34,334 nt of DNA from Clostridiales bacterium (GTDB taxonomy: Bacteria > Bacillota > Proteinivoracia > UBA4975 > PWLI01). The notes below the pieces were generated by a model. That model made no database searches, was not told the origin of the DNA, and saw only the letters and a list, made by a program, of their open reading frames with translations. The position numbers and the translations under genes were made by a program. Location of the stretch: positions 1 to 34,334 of the forward strand of contig PWLI01000008.1 of assembly GCA_003559415.1 (NCBI GenBank). Reading direction: 5' to 3'. Of the stretch, positions 1 to 9,687 are shown in pieces; position 1 is the first letter of the stretch, and each line of letters begins with the position of its first letter.

Positions 1-440
1 CCTACGTACAGGTAGACGAAAAAACCATCGGCTCGCCCAAATTTCCCAAGGCGGACATAGTTATAGCCCTCAGTCCCCGGTCGGTGGAACGAACTGCCCG
101 CTATGTTGATGAGAGAACGACCTTTGTGTATGACAGCTCGTTGATTGCCACCGAAAAAACTGACGACCCCGATGTGGAAGTAGTTGACCTGCCCCAAAAT
201 GCCGGCAACATCATTGGCATCCCCGCCAATGACATTGCAAAGGTTGAACTTCATCCCCGGGTTTTCAATGTCATGATTCTCGGCGCGGTGATCAAAGCCA
301 CCGGTGTTGTGACTGAGGAGAGAATAAAGCAGGCAGTGCAAGATAAGTTCGGCAGCAAATTCGAAGAAAACCCTGAACTGAAAGACCTTAACTTCCGGGC
401 GCTGGAAAAGGGCATGAGCCTGGTTGAGCGGGTTGTTTAG
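1..440 (+). CDS. 2-oxoacid:ferredoxin oxidoreductase, gamma subunit (5' truncated by window)
   Basis: Frame open from window start (YVQVDEKTIGSPKFPKADIVIALSPRSVERT...NIIGIPANDIAKVELHPRVFNVMILGAVIKATGVV); typical Por/Kor gamma C-terminal part; followed directly by a ferredoxin subunit. Confidence 0.85.
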   Translation, partial: YVQVDEKTIGSPKFPKADIVIALSPRSVERTARYVDERTTFVYDSSLIATEKTDDPDVEVVDLPQNAGNIIGIPANDIAKVELHPRVFNVMILGAVIKATGVVTEERIKQAVQDKFGSKFEENPELKDLNFRALEKGMSLVERVV

Positions 441-443
441 GAG

Positions 444-716
444 GTGAGCGCTGTGGCGATAAAAACAATGAAACCCATCTCCCAGCAGGGGAAAAAGGGA
501 AACTTTCACATGTTTGCCGACCTGTGCAAGGGTTGTGGCCTATGCATACACAAGTGTCCGGTAAATATCATTGTCTGGTCGGAGGAGTTGGGAGTCTATG
601 GCACCCCGGCGGTAAAAACATCGGACCAGGACAAGTGCATCGCCTGCAAGATTTGTGAAGCGGTCTGTCCCGATACGGCTATTGTGATTGAGAAGCATGA
701 AACCAAGAAAGACTGA
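444..716 (+). CDS. 2-oxoacid:ferredoxin oxidoreductase, delta (2x[4Fe-4S] ferredoxin) subunit
   Basis: Two CxxCxxCxxxCP motifs (CKGCGLCIHKCP, CIACKICEAVCP). Start may be GTG 453, which sits better behind GGAGG. Confidence 0.88.
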   Translation: MSAVAIKTMKPISQQGKKGNFHMFADLCKGCGLCIHKCPVNIIVWSEELGVYGTPAVKTSDQDKCIACKICEAVCPDTAIVIEKHETKKD

Positions 717-722
717 AACAAG

Positions 723-756
723 GGCGGCAGCGACAGCTGCCGCCTCTGCTTTGCTG
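723..756 (+). terminator. Strong hairpin after the oxidoreductase operon (GGCGGCAGC-gaca-GCTGCCGCC), weak T tract
   Basis: 9-bp perfect stem 723-731/736-744; a second small hairpin TTTGCTG/CAGCAAA follows at 750-775. Confidence 0.5.
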
Positions 757-830
757 TTAAATTTCTCGCAGCAAAGGGGCTGTTGTGTGATAACATAGGG
801 GGAGAGTTTATTCTTTCAGCATGAGGGGGC

Positions 831-2528
831 TTGATGATGGAGCAATATAGAAAAACCATTGCCGGGGCCATTGCCGAAACCGGCGTAATCGATCCAGCAG
901 AAGCGGAGCTTTTGCTGGAGTTTCCACCAGATGCCAGCATGGGAGACTTTGCCTTCCCTTGTTTTACCCTGGCACGCCGGCTGAAACAGCCTCCCCATTC
1001 CATTGCTGAGACCCTGGCTGCCAAACTTGACGGTGTCCACCTGTTCAGCAAAGTTACATCGGTTGGGCCATATGTAAACTTCACAATCAGCCGTCCGCTG
1101 TTGGCGCAAGAGGTGTTGAGCTCTGTGCTGGGGGAAGAAGTTGAGTATGGACACAGCGATACAGGCAACGGCAAGGTTGTGGTTATTGATTTTTCATCGC
1201 CAAACATTGCCAAGCCCTTTTCCGTTGGCCACCTCCGTTCCACTGTTATCGGCGGAGCTCTGGGCAGGATTTATAAGAGCCAGGGCTATGAAGTTGTTGG
1301 CATTAACCACCTGGGCGACTGGGGCACCCAGTTTGGCAAGTTAATCGCTGCATTCAAGAGGTGGGGCAGCCGGGAACAACTCAGGGCACAACCGGTCAGT
1401 CATTTGCTTGAAATCTATGTCAAGTTCCATCGGGAAGCAGAGAAGGAACCTGCCCTGGAAGAAGAGGGGCGCTTGTGGTTTAAGCGGTTGGAGGAAGGAA
1501 ATGAAGACGCCCGGCTGCTGTGGGAGCAGTTCCGGGATTTGAGTCTGGAAGAGTTTAGAAGAATTTACAGCCTCTTGTCTGTGGAGTTTGAGCATTTCCA
1601 TGGTGAGAGCTTTTATAATGACAAGCTAAATGAAGCAATTAAGGTGCTGGAAAACAAGGGTTTGATCAAGGAAAGCCAGGGGGCGCTTGTAGTTGATTTA
1701 GGAGAAGAGATGCCGCCCTGCATGCTTAAAAAGCAGGATGGAGCCACACTGTATGCCACCCGGGAAATAGCTGCTGCCATCTATCGTTACGGCCAGTACC
1801 AGTTTGAAAAGATGCTGTACGTGGTGGGCGCCGATCAATCGCTGCATTTTAAGCAGGTTTTTGCCGTGTTGGAACTGATGGGTTTTGAATGGGCTGAAAA
1901 ATGTGAACATGTGCCCTTTGGGTTGATCAGGTTTGAAGACGGGAAAATGTCCACCCGGCAGGGGAAAGTTGTGTTGCTGGAAGAAGTGCTCAACAAAGCT
2001 ATTGACCTGAGCCTGGACATCATCAAACAGAAAAATCCGGGACTGGAGCAAAAAGAAAAAGTCGCCAGGCAGATAGGAATCGGTGCAGTGATTTTTGCAG
2101 ACCTGGCCAATGACAGAATTAAAGACGTGGAATTTGAATGGGAAAAAGTCCTGGACTTTTCTGGAGATACGGCGCCGTATATTCAATACGCCCACGCCAG
2201 GATATGCAGCATATTGAGGAAAGAGCAGCCATGGGAGAAAACCGTGCCCGGGGAAATATATTCTTCTCCGGAAGAAGAAAGGTTGCTGGTCAGCCTGTCC
2301 CGCTTCCCGGCGGCAGTGAGCCGCTCTTTGGAACTTAACAAGCCCTCGGTGCTGGCCCGCTACCTCTTGGATTTGGCCCGGGACTTTAACCACTTTTACC
2401 ACAATTGTCCGGTGCTGCAGGCAGAAGCAGGGCTCCGCAACGCCCGGTTGTTGCTGGCCATGGCAGTCCGGGTTGTGCTGGCCAGGGGCTTGAGACTTTT
2501 GGGAATTGCTGCGCCGGAAGAGATGTAG
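831..2528 (+). CDS. argS: Arginyl-tRNA synthetase
   Basis: 565 aa; DFSSPNIAKPFSVGHLRSTVIGGALGRIYKSQGYEV; C-terminal anticodon-binding domain. Confidence 0.96.
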   Translation: MMMEQYRKTIAGAIAETGVIDPAEAELLLEFPPDASMGDFAFPCFTLARRLKQPPHSIAETLAAKLDGVHLFSKVTSVGPYVNFTISRPLLAQEVLSSVLGEEVEYGHSDTGNGKVVVIDFSSPNIAKPFSVGHLRSTVIGGALGRIYKSQGYEVVGINHLGDWGTQFGKLIAAFKRWGSREQLRAQPVSHLLEIYVKFHREAEKEPALEEEGRLWFKRLEEGNEDARLLWEQFRDLSLEEFRRIYSLLSVEFEHFHGESFYNDKLNEAIKVLENKGLIKESQGALVVDLGEEMPPCMLKKQDGATLYATREIAAAIYRYGQYQFEKMLYVVGADQSLHFKQVFAVLELMGFEWAEKCEHVPFGLIRFEDGKMSTRQGKVVLLEEVLNKAIDLSLDIIKQKNPGLEQKEKVARQIGIGAVIFADLANDRIKDVEFEWEKVLDFSGDTAPYIQYAHARICSILRKEQPWEKTVPGEIYSSPEEERLLVSLSRFPAAVSRSLELNKPSVLARYLLDLARDFNHFYHNCPVLQAEAGLRNARLLLAMAVRVVLARGLRLLGIAAPEEM

Positions 2529-2549
2529 GCTGCCCCGGGCAATGGGCAT

Positions 2550-2578
2550 TTGAAACCCGGCCGGTTGTTATGTATAAT
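2550..2578 (+). promoter_or_regulatory. SigA promoter for guaB: TTGAAA-N17-TATAAT
   Basis: -35 at 2550-2555, -10 at 2573-2578, 17-bp spacer, upstream of guaB. Confidence 0.7.
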
Positions 2579-2609
2579 TAATCAAATATCTACAAGGCGG
2601 GTGATTTGA

Positions 2610-4064
<1,455 letters not shown>

Positions 4065-4076
4065 ACAATCAATGGG

Positions 4077-4111
4077 CCGGGTATTCAATTGCCTTAACCC
4101 GGCTTTTTTTT
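4077..4111 (+). terminator. Rho-independent terminator of guaB
   Basis: GCCGGGT...AACCCGGC followed by TTTTTTTT. Confidence 0.8.
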
Positions 4112-4118
4112 GTATAAT
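4089..4118 (+). promoter_or_regulatory. Candidate SigA promoter nested in guaB terminator: TTGCCT-N18-TATAAT
   Basis: -35 in terminator loop, -10 (4113-4118) directly after T tract; upstream of the decarboxylase gene. Confidence 0.5.
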
Positions 4119-4135
4119 AAGGAAAAAGGAGAAAG

Positions 4136-5473
4136 ATGAATAAAGGAATTCTCAGGCGCAAGCTGGAAGAAGTTGTAAGGGCCGACAAACACCGGTTTCA
4201 CATGCCGGGGCACAAAGGCCGCATGCATTGGCCTGTTTCCGGCGAAAAGGATGTTACCGAGCTGCCGGGACTGGATAACCTTCACAGGCCGTCGGGAACG
4301 CTGGCTGCATCCCAATCCCGGGTTGCAGCGATTTACCAGGTCGCAAGAAGTTTCTTTTTGGTCAATGGCAGCAGCGTTGGGATTATGGCTGCCATGGCCA
4401 CAGCCCTTGCACCGGGTGAAAAGGTTCTAATAGAGCGCACTTGTCACAAGGCAGTCATTTCCGGGCTGGTACATTCAGGGGCAATGCCTGTTTTTGTAGA
4501 GCAGGAGTTTTGCCAAGACAGACAGGCCTGGCTGCCTCCCACAGTGCAGGCAGTTAAGGATGGACTGGCGGCTCAAGGAATAAAGGCCGCCGTTTTTACA
4601 AACCCCTGCTACATGGGATTGGTGCCGGACATGGACTCAATCGCTGGGTTGTGTCGGAAAGCAGCAGTGCCCCTGATTGTTGACGAGGCTCATGGGGCCC
4701 ACCTCAAGTTTGGCAGAAAGGTGGGGTTGCCGCCAAGCGCCATAGATGCTGGGGCGGACATTGTTGTCCAGAGTCCCCATAAAACGCTGAACGCCATGAC
4801 TCAGGCAGCTTGGGCCCATGTGCTGACACCGGATCTGGCAGAGGAGTTTCAGCGCAACCTCAACACTTTTCACACCACCAGTCCCAGCTATATTTTGCTT
4901 GCTTCACTGGAACAGGCGGCTTTGGAGGTTGAAGCCTGGGGCGAGGTGTCGCTCAACCGCCTGGCAAAATTGAGCCGCCTGCTGCGAAACAGCCTCTCGC
5001 GGGTGGGGCTCAGGCCCTGGGACTCCCGGGGAACTGATTGGACAAAAGTGGTGTTTCGCCAACCCTTGGGTGCAAAAAGATACCTGCAAGGCAAGGGCAT
5101 CTATCATGAAGCAGTTTTTCATGGGAACATGTTGTTTATGCTGACAATGTCAGACGCCTGGGACTGCAGCTCGCTGAGATTTCTAATCGGCCAGTTGCCG
5201 GGCCTGGCCAAGCTTCCCCCTGTGGTGCGGAAACCATTGCATGTCCCCCCGTTGCCGGAAGTGGAGCATGCCCCCCGGGATGTCTGGAAAAGAGAGGGCA
5301 CCAAGGTTGCCATTGCCAAAGCAGGGGGACGGATTGCCCGACAAATAGTAGCGCCATATCCCCCGGGCACAATGGTTGTTGTGCCGGGACAAAAAATCAG
5401 CGGCGAACTGTCAGATTACCTGGTTTGGCTGCATAGCAGGGGAGTGATTCCCGATTGGATAGAAGTTCTATAG
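4136..5473 (+). CDS. Orn/Lys/Arg decarboxylase family protein (YaaO/SpeA-like, PLP fold I)
   Basis: HRFHMPGHKGR N-terminus, SPHKTLNAMTQ PLP-lysine motif; located before tmk as in Firmicutes. Confidence 0.9.
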   Translation: MNKGILRRKLEEVVRADKHRFHMPGHKGRMHWPVSGEKDVTELPGLDNLHRPSGTLAASQSRVAAIYQVARSFFLVNGSSVGIMAAMATALAPGEKVLIERTCHKAVISGLVHSGAMPVFVEQEFCQDRQAWLPPTVQAVKDGLAAQGIKAAVFTNPCYMGLVPDMDSIAGLCRKAAVPLIVDEAHGAHLKFGRKVGLPPSAIDAGADIVVQSPHKTLNAMTQAAWAHVLTPDLAEEFQRNLNTFHTTSPSYILLASLEQAALEVEAWGEVSLNRLAKLSRLLRNSLSRVGLRPWDSRGTDWTKVVFRQPLGAKRYLQGKGIYHEAVFHGNMLFMLTMSDAWDCSSLRFLIGQLPGLAKLPPVVRKPLHVPPLPEVEHAPRDVWKREGTKVAIAKAGGRIARQIVAPYPPGTMVVVPGQKISGELSDYLVWLHSRGVIPDWIEVL

Positions 5474-6102
5474 GAAGCCAGGGGCTGTTTATAGCTTTTG
5501 AAGGGCTGGACGGGTGCGGTAAGACCACCCAGGCAAAATTGTTGATTCAATACCTTTTGCAAAGAAATATCCCCCACCGGCATGTTCGCGAGCCCGGCGG
5601 CACCGAAGTGGGGGACAAGATCAGGCAGCTGTTGCTGAGCCCGGAGACCCGGCTTAACACCTGGGGAGAGGCAATGCTTTATGCCACTGCCAGGGCTCAG
5701 CTGGTTCAGGACGTTATATCTCCCTCGCTGGCCAAGGGTGAAGTGGTGGTATGTGACCGCTACCTTTTTTCCAGCCTTGCCTACCAGGGTTATGGGCTGG
5801 GGCTGGATGTGGAATTGGTGCGAACCATAAACATGAAAGCCGTTGGCGGCCTGATTCCCCACATTTCTTTTCTTTTGGACATCCCGGTGGAGACATGGTC
5901 GCAGCGACAATCTTCCAAGCAACATTTGGACAGAATTGAAAGACGGGATGCAGATTACTACCAACGGGTCAGAGATGGTTACCAGAAGTTGGCCCGGGAA
6001 CATGGGCTTGTGGTGCTCAACGGCCAACATTCGGAACAGAAACTGTACAGCCAGATTTTGGAGAAAATAGAAGCTTACATCAAGGGAGGGAGATACAATT
6101 GA
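5455..6102 (+). CDS. tmk: Thymidylate kinase
   Basis: FIAFEGLDGCGKTTQAK P-loop; REPGGTEVGDKIR; CDRYLFSSLAYQG. Confidence 0.95.
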   Translation: MDRSSIGSQGLFIAFEGLDGCGKTTQAKLLIQYLLQRNIPHRHVREPGGTEVGDKIRQLLLSPETRLNTWGEAMLYATARAQLVQDVISPSLAKGEVVVCDRYLFSSLAYQGYGLGLDVELVRTINMKAVGGLIPHISFLLDIPVETWSQRQSSKQHLDRIERRDADYYQRVRDGYQKLAREHGLVVLNGQHSEQKLYSQILEKIEAYIKGGRYN

Positions 6103-6431
6103 AGAAACTGGTTATTGCTGTCATCCAGGACAAGGATAGTGTCAAGCTGATGGAGTCCCTGGTTGACAAGGGGTTTCGTGCCACCAAGCTGGCAAGCACC
6201 GGCGGTTTCCTCAAAGCCGGGAACACAACCATGCTGATTGGTGTGGACAAAAACCAGGTCAATGAAGTTGTGGAAGTGATAAAGAGCGTTTGCCAGTCCA
6301 GAGAGAAAATGGTTACCACCATGTCTCCCATAGGAGGCGCTGTGGAATCCTACGTGCCCTATCCGGTGGAAGTCGTGGTGGGTGGAGCAACAATATTTGT
6401 ATTGGACGTAGAGCGTTTCGAGCAAGTCTAA
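6099..6431 (+). CDS. darA: PII-like cyclic-di-AMP receptor (YaaQ/DarA/PstA family)
   Basis: 110 aa MKKLVIAVIQDKDSVKLMESLVDKGFRATKLASTGGFLKAGNTTMLIGV; between tmk and holB. Confidence 0.92.
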   Translation: MKKLVIAVIQDKDSVKLMESLVDKGFRATKLASTGGFLKAGNTTMLIGVDKNQVNEVVEVIKSVCQSREKMVTTMSPIGGAVESYVPYPVEVVVGGATIFVLDVERFEQV

Positions 6432-6433
6432 CC

Positions 6434-7387
6434 ATGGACAACACTTTCCGGCATTTTTACGGCAATCAAAGGGCAGTAAGGCTTTTGTCTGCGGCAATTG
6501 ACCGGGGGCAACTTTCTCATGCCTACCTGCTTGCCGGGCCGCCGGGAAGCGGGAAAAAAACATTTGCCCGGGCTGTTGCCGGCAAAATGTTTTGCATTGA
6601 AAGCTGTGGAAAATGTCAACACTGCAGATTGTTGGGAAAAGATATTCATCCGGATTTTCGTGTTTTTGCCAGCCAGGGCTTTGTTCGTCTGGAGCTGGCC
6701 CGGGAATTTAAGACATTTATTCAGATCCCACCCAGCGACGCTCCGCAGAAAATAGCCGTGCTGGAAAACTGTCATCGCTTGACAACTGAAGCGGCCAACA
6801 GCCTGCTGAACATCTTGGAAGATCCGCCAGACCATGTGGTTTGCTTTTTAACGGCGGAAAGCCCCGAGGCAGTGCTGCCAACAATTCTCTCCCGGTCTCA
6901 GCTGGTACAGCTCTCTCCCTTGCCTGAAGCGAAAATAGTCCAACATTTGCTGGACAATGGTGTCGAAAAGGGGCGGGCAGAGATACTGGCGGCCTGTTCC
7001 GGCGGGTTGCTGGGGCAAGCGTTGGAGATGAATGAGCGCGAAGACTTTTTCCCCACACGGCAACAGTGGGCCGAGACAGTGGTTGAGATTTTAAAGGGAG
7101 AAACAGACCCTCTTAAAGCAGCGGAAAAATGGAACGAAGATGTGGAACAGGTTTTGGAATTTTTGACAGCTTGGTTTAGGGACTTGCAATTGATGAGCCT
7201 GACTCCTGATTACGTTGCCGTTAACAGAGACCTGGCTTGTCAATTGGAAGCGGCCAGCATGTTGTGCCCCGGTGAGCGGGCATTTGATATTCTGAAACAC
7301 TGTGTCCGGGCCAGGGAGAGGATGTTGGCCAATTGCAACGTCCGGCTGGTTCTGGACAGTCTAATGCTAAGGATGTGGAAGGATTAA
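6434..7387 (+). CDS. holB: DNA polymerase III subunit delta'
   Basis: MDNTFRHFYGNQRAVRLLSAAIDRGQLSHAYLLAGPPGSGKKTFA; NSLLNILEDPP; start ATG 6434 chosen over the longer ORF. Confidence 0.92.
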   Translation: MDNTFRHFYGNQRAVRLLSAAIDRGQLSHAYLLAGPPGSGKKTFARAVAGKMFCIESCGKCQHCRLLGKDIHPDFRVFASQGFVRLELAREFKTFIQIPPSDAPQKIAVLENCHRLTTEAANSLLNILEDPPDHVVCFLTAESPEAVLPTILSRSQLVQLSPLPEAKIVQHLLDNGVEKGRAEILAACSGGLLGQALEMNEREDFFPTRQQWAETVVEILKGETDPLKAAEKWNEDVEQVLEFLTAWFRDLQLMSLTPDYVAVNRDLACQLEAASMLCPGERAFDILKHCVRARERMLANCNVRLVLDSLMLRMWKD

Positions 7388-8193
7388 TGGGAAAACATGT
7401 CGTAGTAGGTGTTCGCTTCAAAGAGGCCGGCAAAGTTTACTATTTTGACCCCAAGGGCCTGAATCTGTCGGTGGGGGATGCAGTTATAGTTGAAACTGTT
7501 CGTGGTGTGGAATACGGGCAGGTGGCAATCCCTGTAAAAGAGGTTGCCGAGTCGGAGCTGGTGCAGCCGCTTAAAAAGGTTGTTCGCATGGGCAACGAGG
7601 CAGATGCAGCTGCTGTCAAGGAAAACCAGCAAAAGGCGCTTCAGGCCCGCAAGACCTGTGAAGAAAAAATCGCCAAGCACAAACTGGAAATGAAACTGGT
7701 AGATGTGGAATATACCTTCGACAACTCAAAGATAATTTTTTATTTCACCGCTGACGGCCGGGTTGATTTCCGCAACCTGGTCAAGGACCTGGCAGGAGTG
7801 TTCCGCACCCGTATTGAGTTGCGGCAAATAGGGGTCCGGGACGAGGCTAAGATGCTGGGCGGGCTGGGAAGTTGCGGACGCCCCTTGTGTTGCGCGACTT
7901 TTTTGGATGACTTTCAGCCGGTCTCAATCAAGATGGCCAAAGAACAAAACCTTTCACTGAACCCCGCCAAAATATCCGGGGTGTGCGGGAGATTGATGTG
8001 TTGTTTGCGTTATGAGTCTGAACATTATCACTGCGCCAGAAAAGGCCTTCCCGAGCAGGGCAAGACTGTTTCAACAAGCCAGGGAAAGGCCAAGGTGGTA
8101 GACGTAAATATACTGAACCGAAAAATCAAGGTGCAACTTCAGCAAACGGGAACAATAGTGGAGCTTTCCCCAGAGGAGTTGCAACAGGAGTGA
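7387..8193 (+). CDS. ricT: PSP1-domain protein RicT/YaaT
   Basis: GVRFKEAGKVYYFDP; GLGSCGRPLCCATFL; KISGVCGRLMCCLRYE cysteine motifs; TAATG overlap with holB. Confidence 0.93.
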   Translation: MGKHVVVGVRFKEAGKVYYFDPKGLNLSVGDAVIVETVRGVEYGQVAIPVKEVAESELVQPLKKVVRMGNEADAAAVKENQQKALQARKTCEEKIAKHKLEMKLVDVEYTFDNSKIIFYFTADGRVDFRNLVKDLAGVFRTRIELRQIGVRDEAKMLGGLGSCGRPLCCATFLDDFQPVSIKMAKEQNLSLNPAKISGVCGRLMCCLRYESEHYHCARKGLPEQGKTVSTSQGKAKVVDVNILNRKIKVQLQQTGTIVELSPEELQQE

Positions 8194-8495
8194 GTCCCAT
8201 GGATGACCATATAAAGAAGCTGGAAGACAGCCTGGAAGAGTTTTATGTAACCCTCAAGCATTTGACGAAAGAATGTGTTTCCCTCCAAAATGAGCTGGAG
8301 AGGCTGCGGCGGGAAAACAAGTGGCTGCGGGAGCAGCTGCCGGCCAGAAAAGGTGAAGAAATTGTCGTCAAGGAAGGGCAAGATGCCTTGGCCAGGCTCT
8401 ACTATGAAGGATTTCATGTCTGCCACTTGCAGTACGGCAATCTGAGATCTGAAGGCGATTGCCTGTTCTGCATATCCCTGCTCAAGAAACAATAA
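8190..8495 (+). CDS. yabA: Replication initiation control protein YabA
   Basis: Coiled-coil N-terminus plus C-terminal FHVCHLQYGNLRSEGDCLFCISLL Zn motif; order holB-ricT-yabA. Confidence 0.88.
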   Translation: MSPMDDHIKKLEDSLEEFYVTLKHLTKECVSLQNELERLRRENKWLREQLPARKGEEIVVKEGQDALARLYYEGFHVCHLQYGNLRSEGDCLFCISLLKKQ

Positions 8496-8521
8496 GTCCC
8501 CCTGACAGGAGGGTGAGGCTA

Positions 8522-9355
8522 ATGGCAGCGACTCTCTATATTTGCCCCACGCCGTTGGGGAATTTAGAAGACATCACATTGCGGGTGCTCCGCGTGCTTA
8601 AAGAGGCAGATGTTGTGGCGGCGGAGGACACCAGAAGAAGCAGCAAGCTAATGAATTACTATCAGATTAAGACGCCGCTAATCAGCTATCATCAGCACAG
8701 TAATGAAGCCAGGTCAGAGGAAATTGTCGAAATGCTGTTGGCCGGTAAAGTGGTTGCGCTGGTTAGCGATTCAGGCACCCCGGGCATATCTGACCCCGGA
8801 CAGGCCCTGGTGGTTGCTGCTGTGGAAGCAGGCATCGATGTCCAGTCCCTTCCCGGACCTAATGCAGCTGTTACTGCTTTGGCGGCCAGTGGATTCCCCC
8901 TGGCCGGCTTTACGTTTTTGGGGTTTTTGCCGCGAAAAGGATTGAGTAAAGTGGTTGATGAACTGGCCAGTATTTCTCACCCGGTTGTTTTTTACGAGTC
9001 GCCGTACCGTATAGAGAAAACAATAAAAACCCTGGCAGAGGCCATGCCCCTGCGTCAGGTTTTGCTGGGCCGGGAGCTAACCAAGATGCACGAGGAATAC
9101 TTGCGGGGAACTTTGCAGGAAGTGTCTTGCCAAACTGATTGGCATTCCCGGGCAAAGGGTGAATTTACCCTTGTGCTGGGACCATGGGAGCCAGCCAGGC
9201 CTGAGCGTCCCAGCAAAGAACAATTGGAAAAACAGTTGGAAAACCTTGTACACTCGGGGCTTTCTGTCCGGGATGCGTGCCGGGAGCTCAGTCAAATGAC
9301 AGGAGTGTCCCGGAGGGAGATTTACGCCCTTGCCAATAAAAAAAACAGGACCTAA
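8522..9355 (+). CDS. rsmI: 16S rRNA (cytidine1402-2'-O)-methyltransferase
   Basis: TLYICPTPLGNLEDITLRVLRVLKEADVVAAEDTRRS; SDSGTPGISDPG. Confidence 0.95.
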   Translation: MAATLYICPTPLGNLEDITLRVLRVLKEADVVAAEDTRRSSKLMNYYQIKTPLISYHQHSNEARSEEIVEMLLAGKVVALVSDSGTPGISDPGQALVVAAVEAGIDVQSLPGPNAAVTALAASGFPLAGFTFLGFLPRKGLSKVVDELASISHPVVFYESPYRIEKTIKTLAEAMPLRQVLLGRELTKMHEEYLRGTLQEVSCQTDWHSRAKGEFTLVLGPWEPARPERPSKEQLEKQLENLVHSGLSVRDACRELSQMTGVSRREIYALANKKNRT

Positions 9356-9363
9356 GTCCTGTT
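9338..9363 (-). terminator. Terminator hairpin for abrB lying across both convergent gene ends
   Basis: Minus strand AACAGGAC-TTAG-GTCCTGTTTTTTTT; rsmI stop lies in the loop, abrB stop overlaps the stem. Confidence 0.75.
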
Positions 9364-9604
9364 AAGGCTGTACCAGTTCACCTGCACATTTGGGGCAAAT
9401 GTTTTTCCCCTTAAAATACGTAACCGCTTCTGCTTCACCACAAAAGATACAGGCCGGAGAGTACTTCTTGAGGATTATTTTCTCGCCATCTACATAAATT
9501 TCCAAGGCATCCCTTTCCTTGATATCCAGCGTGCGGCGGAGCTCGATGGGCAAAACAATCCTTCCCAACTCATCAACTTTGCGCACAATGCCAGTTGACT
9601 TCAA
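9362..9604 (-). CDS. abrB: AbrB-family transition-state regulator with C-terminal CxxC...CxxC motif
   Basis: MKSTGIVRKVDELGRIVLPIELRRTLDIKERDALEIYVDGEKIILKKY, then CIFCGEAEAVTYFKGKNICPKCAGEL. Confidence 0.93.
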   Translation of the reverse strand: MKSTGIVRKVDELGRIVLPIELRRTLDIKERDALEIYVDGEKIILKKYSPACIFCGEAEAVTYFKGKNICPKCAGELVQP

Positions 9605-9620
9605 AGCCGCCCCCTCCTTT

Positions 9621-9649
9621 TTGATTCATAGAAATTATACCAATATATT
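9621..9649 (+). promoter_or_regulatory. Candidate SigA promoter for the MetRS-like gene: TTGATT-N17-TATATT
   Basis: -35 9621-9626, -10 9644-9649, 17-bp spacer; interleaved with the abrB promoter. Confidence 0.55.
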
Positions 9650-9662
9650 CCATTACGGTCAA
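9634..9662 (-). promoter_or_regulatory. SigA promoter for abrB: TTGACC-N17-TATAAT (minus strand)
   Basis: -35 complement at 9657-9662, -10 complement at 9634-9639, 17-bp spacer. Confidence 0.8.
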
Positions 9663-9687
9663 TCAGCTGCCGGTCAGGAGGTCTACA

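Noticed and set aside
596-1243. 215-aa minus-strand ORF opposite the ferredoxin subunit and argS start
   Set aside because: Spurious; covers two conserved + strand genes.
1698-2549. 283-aa minus-strand ORF opposite argS
   Set aside because: Antisense to the conserved argS coding frame; no family motifs or RBS support.
9663-9687. Possible T-box riboswitch before the MetRS-like gene
   Set aside because: Only about 30 nt between the predicted TSS and ATG; too short for a T-box. No T-box motif seen before argS or ilvA either.
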